Below, in pieces: positions 55,935 to 64,000 of a stretch of 64,000 nt of DNA. A program made the position numbers and the translations under genes. The stretch comes from Vibrio sonorensis (GTDB taxonomy: Bacteria > Pseudomonadota > Gammaproteobacteria > Enterobacterales > Vibrionaceae). The stretch lies in NCBI RefSeq assembly GCF_001854765.1, contig NZ_LJJE01000063.1:248001-312000 (forward strand), in the 5' to 3' direction. Numbering within the stretch: the first letter of the stretch is position 1; each line of letters opens with the position of its first letter. The notes under the pieces were generated by a model. The model worked only from the letters and a program-made list of their open reading frames with translations. It searched no databases and was not told where the DNA came from.

Positions 55935-57386
55935 TTATGCAGTTTCTAAATCTTTTTCCACTACTTGCAAACGCTCACCGTAGATAGGGCGCAAAGCACT
56001 GACAATTTCGTAACGAGAAAGCACACCAACTAGCTTGCCATTTTCAAGCACAGGTAAAACTCTTGGCTTACTTACCTTGATGCTCTTTGCTCGCTCTTCT
56101 AACGACAGAGTACTGAACTGAGTAGCGATTCCCATATTTGTTGTTGGGTACAGCTGTTCTTTATCGATGCAAACGTATTCTGCTACATCGACAAGGCGCT
56201 CAGTGGCGTCCACTGCTACAACATCACGTGACATAAGATCGACGACCTTTTGGCCTTCAGCAGGAATGTAATCCTGACACCACAGATCTACCAAAACGTC
56301 GTGAACAGAGAAGAAACCAACGAGTCGACCATCTACATCAGCCACTGGAGCACCAGTCAATCGTTTGTCTAACAGAGTGTCGATTGCAGCCGAAGTCATG
56401 GTGTCGGCACTGAGTACAACCGGTTGAGTATTCATGATTTCTTTTACAGTAACGTTGTTATTCATTTTGACGGACTCCTTAATTGTGGTCATACGTGTCG
56501 TTTTAGTAATACTTGTAATTTTGGCGGCTTTGAGTTCTGGTCTTCGGTAGATACACCAGTTTGCTAAGCCAACTAGTACTGCTCCACCGACGATGTTACC
56601 GGCAGTCACTGGAATCAGATTTGCTGTGATAAATTGATAGATGTTTAGGTCCGCAAACTGAGAAGGTTGCGCCCCGATTTGCAACCAGAAACTTTCTGGA
56701 GCGAATGACTGAATAGCGATACCAAGAGGCACCATAAACATGTTGGCAACACAGTGTTCGAAGCCACTGGAAACAAACATAGCAACAGGCATAATGGTCA
56801 TGGCTGCTTTGGTCATGGCACTGGCACTACTGAAGGTTAGCCAGATAGCTAAGCAAACCAATAGGTTACACAAAATACCCAAGGCAAACGCCTGAACTGG
56901 TGTATGGTGCAACTTGTGCTGCGCGATGTGCAGTGCGTTGAGACCCCACTCTCCGTGATCCAACTGGTATAACGCAGCTGCACTGACAAGAAGAAGTAAA
57001 AACATGGCGCCAATAAAGTTGCCAAGGTAAACCTTGCCCCAGATCCCTAACATTTTCCCGAAGCTAATCTGTTTGTTAGCCCAAGAAATGCTTGATAGAA
57101 CTGAGCTAGTAAATAGCTCTCCACCGCACACGACGATTAAGATAAGTCCCATACTGAAAGCTAACCCACCAGCTAAGCGGCTTAGTCCCCATCCTGCATT
57201 GGCACTTCCTGTAGTTACAGTAATGTAGAAGATAAACGCTAGCCCAATAAAAGCACCGGCCATCATGGCCAATCCAAATATCATTCCATTGCTTTTCTTA
57301 GCTTTACTGAGTGCAAATTTTTCGGCTTCCGCCATCATTTCAAGCGGTGAAAAATTTTGCTTTTGTTCAGAGTAGGCTGTTGTCAT
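55935..57386 (-). CDS. formate/nitrite transporter-family channel fused to CBS domains
   Basis: One 483-residue frame begins with a FocA/NirC-type channel (residues about 10-280). Its FNT segments include FGLAMMAGAFIGLAFIFYI, GGELFTSSVLSSIS, KVYLGNFIGA, HCVANMFMVPLGIAI and ANLIPVTAGNIVGGAVLVGL. After a charged linker (ITKTTRMTTIKESVK) come two CBS motifs, VKEIMNTQPVVLSADTM...VGFFSVHDVLVDLW and VVDLMSRDVVAVDATERLVDV...VGVLSRYEIVSALRP. A strong AAGGAGT site precedes an internal ATG before NNNVTVKEIM, so the CBS part may also be made alone. The channel probably moves formate or nitrite, the latter being the product of Nap. Confidence 0.82.
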   Translation of the reverse strand: MTTAYSEQKQNFSPLEMMAEAEKFALSKAKKSNGMIFGLAMMAGAFIGLAFIFYITVTTGSANAGWGLSRLAGGLAFSMGLILIVVCGGELFTSSVLSSISWANKQISFGKMLGIWGKVYLGNFIGAMFLLLLVSAAALYQLDHGEWGLNALHIAQHKLHHTPVQAFALGILCNLLVCLAIWLTFSSASAMTKAAMTIMPVAMFVSSGFEHCVANMFMVPLGIAIQSFAPESFWLQIGAQPSQFADLNIYQFITANLIPVTAGNIVGGAVLVGLANWCIYRRPELKAAKITSITKTTRMTTIKESVKMNNNVTVKEIMNTQPVVLSADTMTSAAIDTLLDKRLTGAPVADVDGRLVGFFSVHDVLVDLWCQDYIPAEGQKVVDLMSRDVVAVDATERLVDVAEYVCIDKEQLYPTTNMGIATQFSTLSLEERAKSIKVSKPRVLPVLENGKLVGVLSRYEIVSALRPIYGERLQVVEKDLETA

Positions 57387-57610
57387 AAACCCCTCCCGAA
57401 TCGAATGTTCATTATTTACTCCTTAGTATCCAACGGCCTTATTCCTCCGTTGCCATTTCAATTTAGGGAGAATTTAAGTAGAGGTAAAATTGATAATTTT
57501 TAGAATCCTCATCAAATTAATTGATATAGAAATTAGAGTGGGTAAAATGAAACCCAATGCCTATAAGTAAGCGAAGTCTTACAACATAAATTCAGTGGAA
57601 GGAGTCGAAT

Positions 57611-58516
57611 TTGCGTTATTCACTAAAGCAACTTGCTGTATTTGACGCGGTAGCAGAGAGCGGAAGTGTTAGTTTAGCGGCGGAGAAGTTGTCGTTAACC
57701 CAATCAGCTACCAGCATGTCGTTAGCTCAACTTGAAAAAATGCTGGGAAGACCCCTGTTTGAACGTCAAGGAAAACAGATGGCGTTAACTCATTGGGGGG
57801 TATGGTTACGTCCAAAGGCCAAACGACTCCTTCAAGACGCGCAACAGATCGAACTGGGCTTCTACGAGCAACATTTGCTCAGTGGTTCGGTAAAGCTAGG
57901 TGCAAGCCAAACACCAGCGGAACACTTAGTGCCAGATCTAATAAGTATTATTGATAACGACTTTCCCGAGATGAGAATTTCGCTGAAAGTGAAAAGTACC
58001 GACAGTGTTATTCAAGGTGTTTTAGACTACAAATATGACCTTGGTGTCATTGAAGGGCGCTGTGATGACAATCGAATTCATCAGGAAACCTGGTGTCGAG
58101 ATCACCTCACCGTTGTCGCTGCTGCTCACCACCCATTTGCACGCCATGAAAGGGTAAGTTTAGCGCAATTAGAACAAGCTAAATGGGTACTGCGTGAACA
58201 CGGTTCTGGTACTAGAAAAATATTTGATAGTTCCATTCACCATTTGATCGAAGATTTAGACGTTTGGCGCGAATACGAACACGTTCCAGTATTGCGCAGC
58301 ATGGTAGCCAACGGCTCCTATTTAACTTGTTTACCTTATCTCGATGTAGAGCGATTTATTGAAAGTGGTCAATTGGTCGCGCTAAACGTACCAGAACTCA
58401 GTATGGAAAGAACCCTTTCATTTATCTGGCGAGCGGATATGACTGAAAACCCATTGGTCGATTGTATCAAACGGGAAGGGTTGCGAATGATGAAAGGAAA
58501 ACCCAGCGTTCTATAG
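57611..58516 (+). CDS. LysR-family transcriptional regulator
   Basis: The gene starts at TTG 57611, seven bases after a GGAG site, and encodes 301 residues. The N-terminal winged HTH reads LKQLAVFDAVAESGSVSLAAEKLSLTQSATSMSLAQLEKMLGRPLFERQGKQMALT. The effector domain follows (VKLGASQTPAEHLVPDLI, YDLGVIEGR, REHGSGTRKIF). It is divergent from the FNT-CBS gene and may control it, but no effector can be inferred. Confidence 0.9.
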   Translation: MRYSLKQLAVFDAVAESGSVSLAAEKLSLTQSATSMSLAQLEKMLGRPLFERQGKQMALTHWGVWLRPKAKRLLQDAQQIELGFYEQHLLSGSVKLGASQTPAEHLVPDLISIIDNDFPEMRISLKVKSTDSVIQGVLDYKYDLGVIEGRCDDNRIHQETWCRDHLTVVAAAHHPFARHERVSLAQLEQAKWVLREHGSGTRKIFDSSIHHLIEDLDVWREYEHVPVLRSMVANGSYLTCLPYLDVERFIESGQLVALNVPELSMERTLSFIWRADMTENPLVDCIKREGLRMMKGKPSVL

Positions 58517-58534
58517 ATAACCTTTCCTGTTGAT

Positions 58535-58570
58535 TTATCGATTGCATCACATTATCGATGCAATTGATAA
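58535..58570. repeat. 14-bp inverted repeat between the LysR and DUF1097 genes
   Basis: TTATCGATTGCATC and GATGCAATTGATAA are inverted repeats (13 of 14 match) separated by eight bases. There is no T-run, so it is a hairpin or a bipartite operator rather than a clear intrinsic terminator. It lies just after the LysR gene. Confidence 0.45.
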
Positions 58571-58679
58571 GTATCGGTTTTATTTATATGTGATCTAGAT
58601 CGGTCAAGATCAACCAATCTTCGCCTATTATCGCTTCTTGATTATCTGACGCTGAAAAGCTTGGCGTATCGAGGCGTGA

Positions 58680-59171
58680 ATGAGCACATTACTTGCGATA
58701 GCTATTACGACGGGGATCTTGTCTGGAATTTGGGGTTGGGTGGCTATGTCACTTGGTCTTCTTACTTGGGCAGGTTTTTTGGGTTGTACAAGCTATTTTG
58801 CTTCTCCAGCCGAAGGGGCAAAAGGACTCTTCCAAAGCCTTATAACAAACTTAGTTGGTGTTATGTGGGCAATGGTTATTATTGAAACTTCTTCTTTAAT
58901 GAGCTTCGATATTTGGGGTTATATCGTGACAGCGCTCGTCGCGTTCGCTATGTGTATTCAGGCTAAGCAGCAATGGCTGGCATTTATTCCAGGGACTTTT
59001 ATTGGTTCGTGCGCAACGTTTGCCAGCGATGGTTTGTGGCAACTAGTCATACCATCGCTTTTGGTAGGCGGGGTGTTTGGTTACTTAATGAAAGCAACGG
59101 GTATGTGGCTACACAGAAAATCAAATCAGCCCGAGGTTAATGAAAGAAGAGAGATTACGACTCGATCTTGA
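58680..59171 (+). CDS. DUF1097 family inner-membrane protein (YcdZ-like)
   Basis: The 163-residue protein has about five hydrophobic helices and matches DUF1097: SGIWGWVAMSLGLLTWAGFLGCTSYFASP, GLFQSLITNLVGVMWAMVII, FIPGTFIGSCATFA and LLVGGVFGYLMKATGMWL. Members of the family have been seen beside metal- or anion-related genes, but the function is unknown. A terminator follows at 59226. Confidence 0.8.
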   Translation: MSTLLAIAITTGILSGIWGWVAMSLGLLTWAGFLGCTSYFASPAEGAKGLFQSLITNLVGVMWAMVIIETSSLMSFDIWGYIVTALVAFAMCIQAKQQWLAFIPGTFIGSCATFASDGLWQLVIPSLLVGGVFGYLMKATGMWLHRKSNQPEVNERREITTRS

Positions 59172-59225
59172 GTTCTAAAGGCACCCCTAATTGATTTGTA
59201 TTTCTAGGTTCTTCCATTTTAATAC

Positions 59226-59256
59226 ACGGCACCATGTCTTATGGTGCCGTTATTTT
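59226..59256. terminator. terminator between the DUF1097 gene and ybjD
   Basis: ACGGCACCA / TGGTGCCGT with loop TGTCTTA, followed by TATTTTTTAT. It is at the 3' end of ybjD on the opposite strand and can serve both. Confidence 0.85.
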
Positions 59257-60887
59257 TTATGTATTGCCATTTGCCATAGTTACCACGCGTTTTAAAGTCC
59301 AACGCAAAAGCAGCGGTATACACTCAACGCCTTGCTCTTCACAGAAAGACACAATGGCCAAAGCTAGGTCTGGTTTCGCTTTTTTCTTCAATACCCGCGC
59401 AACGACTTTTTTAGCAGGAATAGGGTGGTCGACAGGAATTTTAACCATCTGCTTAAAGAAAAGTTCAAAACCGTTGTTATAAAGGAAATGTTCTATGTCT
59501 CTGTCCGGTAGCTCAGTTAGTCGATGACGTTCTTGGTCGTGGCCGAGTAGAGCCTTCACAGCTTGAGCGTACTTTTTGCCGGCAGCATCACCATCAGTAA
59601 CAACATGCCAGTCGATACCGAATGCTTTTGCTACTTTAACCAGAGAACGCAGACCCGACTGAGCAAATTCGATAATTTGAACACCTTCAGCAGCGAGGTT
59701 ATAACCACATTGATTAGCGAGTTCATTAAACAACCAAACCTCAGTTTCGCCTTCGACAAGTAACCAACAGCGAGCGAACAGTGCGCCAGAACGATGAAAG
59801 CGTATATGGAACCCAATCCTTCTCAACTCGTCTTTACTCAATCCTTGCCTTGGTAGGCTAGTTGCAACGGTTTTGTCGGACTGCCTTACCAGGCGTCGGA
59901 CACTGTTTAAGGGAACTTGCCCAAGTAAATCGCCACTATTTGTAGTTAGAATTTTTTGCATTGGTAGGAGTTGAAGCAAACTCCACGCTCTTGCTAGATG
60001 GGTAGGGTGTAGTCGCCCTTCAGGATCTTCTGTGATCAACAAAGGTCTAGCACAGCGGCGCAGGTCGGTTGGCCCTTTGGCTTGTAAATAGGCATTTAAT
60101 AGCCCCATAAACAAAAGCCGCGTCTGCTTGTTTTTGGTCTCTTCCACGACTTCGGTAAGGCTCTTGTCCTGTTTAGTTCCGCTGTAGAAGATGCCATCTC
60201 TCTGTTTTCTTGGGTTTTTCCTACTGGAGGGTTTAAAGGAAAAGTAGTGATCTACTAACATACCCATGGAGTTTAAACTGCTGCGCATTTCCCCTTTATT
60301 CACGTGGCCGGGAATGGCCATCAAACGACGACAGGTATTGTTTATCCGTTTCTCAACTCTAGAATTGACGTTAGAACTGGCACTATTGCTTTCTTCAAAT
60401 CGGCGCGAATCTCTTAGCCGAATGACTGGGTGAAGTGACATTAACTCTTGGGCGAGCTTTTCGGAGTGGTGTAGCTAAGAGGATTGCCCTCAATATCAAG
60501 GAAGGCATACTTAGTCTTTATTTCATAGCCGTCACGAGTGGCGCTAATTCTGTAATAGATCCGATCGATTTCTTGAGGATCTTTCACCCAAATTGGTTTT
60601 AATCTACGGTAGCGACCGGCGTTAATTTCGCCTTTATCGTTGGATACAAGACTGAGTACAATTTGTAAATGTTGGCTCTGAGGGTGGGCGATGGAGTAAT
60701 CGACGTGAAAGTCTTTCATTTCAAATTGGTAGGGCTCTCCCGTTGGGGGAAGTGCGACTGACAAGGCATCGAGCAAAGAGGACTTACCCCAAGTATTTTC
60801 ACCAATCAGAGTAGTTAGTTCGTCAAAAGCCAAGGACAAGCGTTTGATTCCACGGAACCCAGATACTTCTATTCTTTCTAACTGCAT
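59257..60887 (-). CDS. ybjD: OLD-family ATP-dependent endonuclease YbjD, interrupted by one frameshift
   Basis: Two frames join at about 60462. One added G (CGAA to CGGAA on the coding strand) restores TTPEKLAQELMSLHPVIRL and about 543 residues. The N-terminal ATPase reads ISGFRGIKRLSL-like VSGFRGIKRLSLAFDELTTLIGENTWGKSSLLDAL (Walker A). The C-terminal TOPRIM domain has VEGETEVWLF and VTDGDAAGKK with the metal-binding acidic residues. OLD nucleases act in phage defence or DNA repair; YbjD itself is poorly characterised. Confidence 0.87.
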
Positions 60888-61036
60888 AAGCGAACCTTAG
60901 CGACTGCTTTTTATTAAGCATAATAGAAAATATTAATATAAGCAGGCTCTTAGCTCACATAACAACTGGTTTTCTGAATGCAGCTAGTTAAATATAAACG
61001 AGATCCATCTGCCGTTCGATATAAAAAATTTCATAT

Positions 61037-61082
61037 CTGTTTCATAAAAGTCACGATTCTGTCATTATTTAGCCGCTAGGAT
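61037..61082 (+). promoter_or_regulatory. PhoB-type promoter ahead of the 5'-nucleotidase gene
   Basis: Three 7-mers sit at an exact 11-bp period: CTGTTTC (61037), AAGTCAC (61048) and CTGTCAT (61059). The last matches the Pho-box unit fully and the others partly. TAGGAT at 61077 follows 11 bases later, the spacing expected between a PhoB box and the -10 element. The gene encodes a phosphate-scavenging enzyme, which suits control by PhoB. Confidence 0.6.
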
Positions 61083-61105
61083 AGACGAGAAACGAGAGAG
61101 AAATA

Positions 61106-62833
61106 ATGAAAAAAATATCCAACAAAGCCGCTCAGCTTATCGTCGCTCATGTCAACGACACCCATTCTTATTTTGAGCCAACCTCATTGCAGTTGTCACT
61201 AGAGATCAATGGAGAAAAACTTTCTCCTTACGTAAGTGCTGGTGGCTTCGCACGTATTGCTACACGCCTTGAACAACTCAAGCAGGACGCAAAGCGCATG
61301 CAGAAAGGTTTTCTTTTTCTTCACTCCGGAGACTGCTTTCAGGGAACCTTGTATTTTTCCTTATTCAAAGGTCGAGCGAACGCTGACTTATTGAACGCGC
61401 TAAACCCCCATGCAATGACTTTGGGAAATCACGAACTCGATATGGGCAATGAACCCGTCGGTCAGTTCGTTAACAGCATCAATTTTCCTCTGTTAGCGGG
61501 GAACTGGGATCTAACCAATGAGCTGTCCGGAAAAGAGTACCCATTAAAAGGAAAACCCAACGTACTGGATTATGACTCTGCATCAGGGACAGCAAAATGG
61601 ATAACCCATCTAGTTAACGAAGAGCCGATCGCCATTTTTGGTCTTTCAATAGACAAAATGGCAGACATCGCTAATCCCGACAGTGACACGCCTTTTGTCA
61701 ATGCAACTGAAACTGCGAGAAAGACAGTTGAGCTCATTCGTTCAAACGGAATAAACAAGATTATTTTGTTAAGTCACTTAGGCTATGAAGGTGATTTACA
61801 ACTCGCTGAAGATGTAGAAGGTATTAGCCTTATTGTCGGAGGACATAGCCACCGACTACAAGGGGATTTTGACGATATTGGACTTGGTAAAGACGATGAA
61901 TATGGTATCAAGGTAAATGATACCCATATTGTTCAATCTGGTTGTCACGCGTTAACGCTCGGTCATTGCGCTATATACTTCGACGAACATGGAAAGGTGA
62001 CGTCTTTCCAAGGCAGAAACGAGCTTCTCTTGGGCCGTCGACTGTTTCTAAATGCTGATATGAGCGAAACAGGTGATGACGAACACCATGAGGTGGCCTG
62101 CGAATATCTAAACGCACATCAAGGTGTGGTTGTATGCAAAAAAGATCCAACGCTCACTGATTTGTTGCGGAACAAATATCAAAATAAAGTGCGAGAGCTA
62201 CAACAAAAAGTGATAGCCAAAGCAGAAGCAAATCTTTACCACACCCGCATACCGGATGAGAAAGGCCCAAGTATAGTCGCGCCCTTGGTGGCTGAGTCAT
62301 TCTACTATTGTATGAAGCAACTGGGCCATGACGTCGACTTCGCCATTCACAATGCCGGAGGAGTGAGAAAGGGAATTGAGATAGGAGAACTAACGGTTGC
62401 CGATATTGCCGGAAAGCTCTTGCCTTTTGCCGTTCCTATAGGTGTGTATCAGATCACTGGTCGCGTACTTCAATTAACCCTTGAAGGCGCGATAAACAAC
62501 GCTATCAACAATGGATTCCAAGGGACGGGCTCTGGTTCCTACCCCTATGTCTATAACTTAAAGTTTGACTACCATGCGGATAAACCAGCAGGGGAGAGAA
62601 TTTCCGAGCTGTACCTTCGCAACACAAATGGAGAGTGGAACGCAGTTGAAAGTGACAAGGTATATAGAGGGACTTCTTCCGCCTACACGATGAAAGGTAA
62701 AGAAGGCTACGAGGCATTGTTAGAGGTAGTTGGTGAGAACAAGGTTTCTAACTTGTCGATGGCCGACTGCTTTATTAAGCTGCTATCTGAACATCCACAA
62801 AAGCTAACGTCTGCAAATATCCAATTTGGTTGA
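61106..62833 (+). CDS. 5'-nucleotidase/UDP-sugar hydrolase family metallophosphatase
   Basis: The 575-residue protein opens with the calcineurin-like domain: VAHVNDTHSYFEP, SGDCFQGTLYF, LGNHELDMGN, LSHLGYEGDLQLA and GGHSHRLQG. The C-terminal 5'-nucleotidase domain contains HNAGGVRKGIEIGELTVADIAGKLLPFAVPIGVYQITGRVL. It lacks the signal peptide normal for UshA-type enzymes: the N-terminus KKISNKAAQLIVAH is not hydrophobic. It may therefore act in the cytoplasm or leave the cell another way. The PhoB-like box upstream links it to phosphate supply. Confidence 0.9.
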   Translation: MKKISNKAAQLIVAHVNDTHSYFEPTSLQLSLEINGEKLSPYVSAGGFARIATRLEQLKQDAKRMQKGFLFLHSGDCFQGTLYFSLFKGRANADLLNALNPHAMTLGNHELDMGNEPVGQFVNSINFPLLAGNWDLTNELSGKEYPLKGKPNVLDYDSASGTAKWITHLVNEEPIAIFGLSIDKMADIANPDSDTPFVNATETARKTVELIRSNGINKIILLSHLGYEGDLQLAEDVEGISLIVGGHSHRLQGDFDDIGLGKDDEYGIKVNDTHIVQSGCHALTLGHCAIYFDEHGKVTSFQGRNELLLGRRLFLNADMSETGDDEHHEVACEYLNAHQGVVVCKKDPTLTDLLRNKYQNKVRELQQKVIAKAEANLYHTRIPDEKGPSIVAPLVAESFYYCMKQLGHDVDFAIHNAGGVRKGIEIGELTVADIAGKLLPFAVPIGVYQITGRVLQLTLEGAINNAINNGFQGTGSGSYPYVYNLKFDYHADKPAGERISELYLRNTNGEWNAVESDKVYRGTSSAYTMKGKEGYEALLEVVGENKVSNLSMADCFIKLLSEHPQKLTSANIQFG

Positions 62834-62907
62834 AAATATTGGCATAGGCCTTGCTTAATTATTAGTCAGATATCATTTTCACAGACATTGAGTTGTCGGG
62901 AGGATAT

Positions 62908-63003
62908 ATGTGGCGTAAAGACTGGATGGACGTAGTTGTCGTGATCAGTTGGGTAAGCGTATGGTCTGCCCTAGTTTATTTTGTACCTATGGGTGGCGTG
63001 TAA
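62908..63003 (+). CDS. 31-residue predicted membrane peptide
   Basis: ATG 62908 follows GGGAGG by five bases, one of the strongest ribosome-binding sites in the window. The 31 codons encode MWRKDWMDVV at the start, then a hydrophobic helix of Val, Ile, Ser and Trp, ending VPMGGV, with a stop at 63003 and a terminator from 63008. The site and the terminator together argue that it is a real, separately transcribed small gene. I do not recognise the family. It is too short for most gene finders. Confidence 0.6.
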   Translation: MWRKDWMDVVVVISWVSVWSALVYFVPMGGV

Positions 63004-63007
63004 AAGA

Positions 63008-63031
63008 AGGAGCGATTATCGCTCCTTTTTC
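63008..63031 (+). terminator. terminator of the 31-residue peptide gene
   Basis: GGAGCGA / TCGCTCC with loop TTA, followed by five T's, four bases past the stop codon. Confidence 0.88.
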
Positions 63032-63111
63032 ACTTTATGAGCTTTGTCATTTTTCTGTTAGTAAGTGGAAAATCATAGACTGCAGACTATTTCAAAATTA
63101 GACTACCGGAA

Positions 63112-63220
63112 CTTGGGGAGTAGTCGCCTAGTTAACTTATCGTCATCCCGTAAAGCTAAGCTTTTCCGGTAAGTTTAAGTGTTTTCTTCCACTTCGACGA
63201 GACCAACGCAAACGCATCAC
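63112..63220 (+). ncRNA. yybP-ykoY (manganese) riboswitch
   Basis: The 5' element GGGGAGTAG (63115-63123) and the 3' element GACGAGACCAACGC (63196-63209) are the two conserved blocks of the yybP-ykoY family. They are separated by about 70 bases that fold around AAAGCTAAGCTTTT and similar hairpins. The aptamer lies upstream of a TerC-family gene, the usual neighbour. Known members bind Mn2+ and turn on exporter expression. The expression platform probably lies in 63221-63304, where the GAGGAGG site before the gene could be masked. Confidence 0.82.
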
Positions 63221-63304
63221 TATAAGGAACAAGTGATGAATGCTGTATTGCGGGTTCTCGTGTCAGGATATGTTGCGATCCGCATCTAATGGTGAGGAGG
63301 CGCA

Positions 63305-64000
63305 ATGCACCCATCAATCTACGTTATTTTTGCAATCTTAACGATTGTGCTTGTCGCATTGGATGTATGGCAAACCAAAGACGGAAAGGTCACTCTAAAA
63401 AAAGCAATCAGTTGGAGTCTTTTTTGGTTTTTGCTGGCTTTTGCTTTTGCGGTATCTATCTACTTCTTTTGGAATTGGTATGCACCAAATAGTATTTATA
63501 CAAACCAAAAAGCCGCAATCGCTTTTACAACTGGCTACCTTTTGGAAAAGTCCCTTAGTGTAGATAATCTATTTGTATTTGCGATCATATTTCAACAGTA
63601 TCAAGTTCCTGAGTCGCTTAGGGCCAGAGCATTGCTTTGGGGAGTGTTAGGTGCACTAATACTGCGAGCAGCAATGATCCTAATCGGATCAAGTCTGATA
63701 GAGCAGTATCACGGAGTCCTATACTTGTTTGCGGTCTTTCTAATTTGGACGGGAATAAGCCTAGCGATTGAAAAGGAAGCGCCTTCTATAAATCCTTTAC
63801 CAGAAAGAGTAATCCGCAAAGTAGTGCCTTGTACAAAGAACTATCACGGCAGTGCTCTATTAATCAAGCAAAGGGCCAGTCTGGTAGCAACTCCTATGTT
63901 GGTCGTCATTGGTGTTATCGCGTTTATGGACGTAATGTTCGCGTTAGACTCGATACCAGCAATCTTTGCAGTGACACAAGAGCCGTTTCTAGTGCTGACA
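63305..64000 (+). CDS. TerC-family membrane protein (Alx-type), 3' end off the window
   Basis: ATG 63305 follows GAGGAGG by four bases, and the frame stays open to the right edge (232 codons). The text is strongly hydrophobic and matches TerC/Alx: AISWSLFWFLLAFAFAVSIYF, FTTGYLLEKSLSVDNLFVFAIIFQQYQVP, and MLVVIGVIAFMDVMFALDSIPAIFA. The SVDNLFVF and FALDSIPA segments are the family's metal-binding acidic motifs. With the riboswitch upstream, export of Mn2+ is the best guess. The C-terminus is outside the window. Confidence 0.93.
   Translation, partial: MHPSIYVIFAILTIVLVALDVWQTKDGKVTLKKAISWSLFWFLLAFAFAVSIYFFWNWYAPNSIYTNQKAAIAFTTGYLLEKSLSVDNLFVFAIIFQQYQVPESLRARALLWGVLGALILRAAMILIGSSLIEQYHGVLYLFAVFLIWTGISLAIEKEAPSINPLPERVIRKVVPCTKNYHGSALLIKQRASLVATPMLVVIGVIAFMDVMFALDSIPAIFAVTQEPFLVLT

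Noticed and set aside
58590..58615. FNR- or CRP-like half-sites before the DUF1097 gene
   Set aside because: Only one arm resembles each consensus and the second has several mismatches.
63289..63492. A 67-residue ORF at the TerC gene start
   Set aside because: It is out of frame with the TerC gene. The real start, 16 bases downstream, follows a strong GAGGAGG site and reads TerC-family text.
1..64000. Mobile elements, prophage, CRISPR arrays, toxin-antitoxin or defence islands
   Set aside because: I saw no transposase, integrase, repeat array or anti-phage cluster. ybjD is an isolated OLD-type nuclease.

Overview
The window reads as a Vibrio chromosome, most likely chromosome II. The CAI-1 quorum-sensing pair cqsS/cqsA next to sbcDC and clcA, a napFDABC cluster divergent from narQP, a FabH-like second ketoacyl synthase beside trxC, and fabV all fit that genus. 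This is inferred from gene families and order, not from a database match. No rRNA, tRNA, insertion sequence, prophage or CRISPR array is visible. The base composition looks even, so this is core or shell genome rather than an island.

Layout. 1-4 kb: an edge-truncated Aer-like PAS chemoreceptor, a DUF4174 exported protein, ygbA, trxC and a FabH-type synthase. 4-8.3 kb: sbcD-sbcC nuclease. 8.4-11.6 kb: convergent cqsS (CAI-1 receptor kinase) and cqsA (CAI-1 synthase). 11.8-15.7 kb: a TDT-family transporter, clcA, a possible small RNA, and a CobW/COG0523 GTPase behind a Zur-like box. 15.8-31 kb: housekeeping and small accessory genes (ylqF, an HBM-type chemoreceptor, two HAD phosphatases, gsk, creA, cutA, a 2OG-Fe(II) oxygenase, a DnaJ-related protein, a GNAT enzyme, an ABC-class ATPase, a GAF-GGDEF-EAL protein, fabV). 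31-39 kb: tesA/ybbA-ybbP, a FAD oxidoreductase and the 5-oxoprolinase operon pxpABC. 39.5-42.6 kb: a PAS-GGDEF protein and galE. 42.6-51.2 kb: a nitrate-respiration block: napFDABC plus a tiny membrane protein, the divergent nitrate sensor-regulator narQP, and dcuC. The nap-nar intergenic region has a perfect 7-2-7 NarP site and an FNR-like site spaced as expected for a nap promoter. 51-64 kb: an EAL protein, a class 3 lipase, cytochrome b561-YceI, a formate/nitrite channel fused in frame to CBS domains, a LysR regulator, a DUF1097 protein, ybjD, a 5'-nucleotidase with a PhoB-type promoter, a 31-residue membrane peptide, and a yybP-ykoY manganese riboswitch ahead of an edge-truncated TerC-family gene.

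The most important caution concerns data quality. Nine otherwise intact genes (clcA, the CobW GTPase, the HBM chemoreceptor, the 2OG oxygenase, the ABC-class ATPase, pxpB, napA, narQ, ybjD) each carry one frameshift. In every case the full protein is restored by adding one base, and usually that base extends a short run of the same base. With the same lesion in unrelated genes of one 64-kb window, deletion-type sequencing or assembly error is more likely than nine independent gene losses. These genes are therefore listed as single full-length CDS with the break described.

I found no convincing undescribed multi-gene system. The most novel-looking elements are the unannotated transcript-like unit at about 14.47-14.65 kb, the 31-residue membrane peptide at 62.9 kb, the FNT-CBS fusion with an internal ribosome-binding site, and an unrecognised 268-residue protein at 53.4-54.2 kb.
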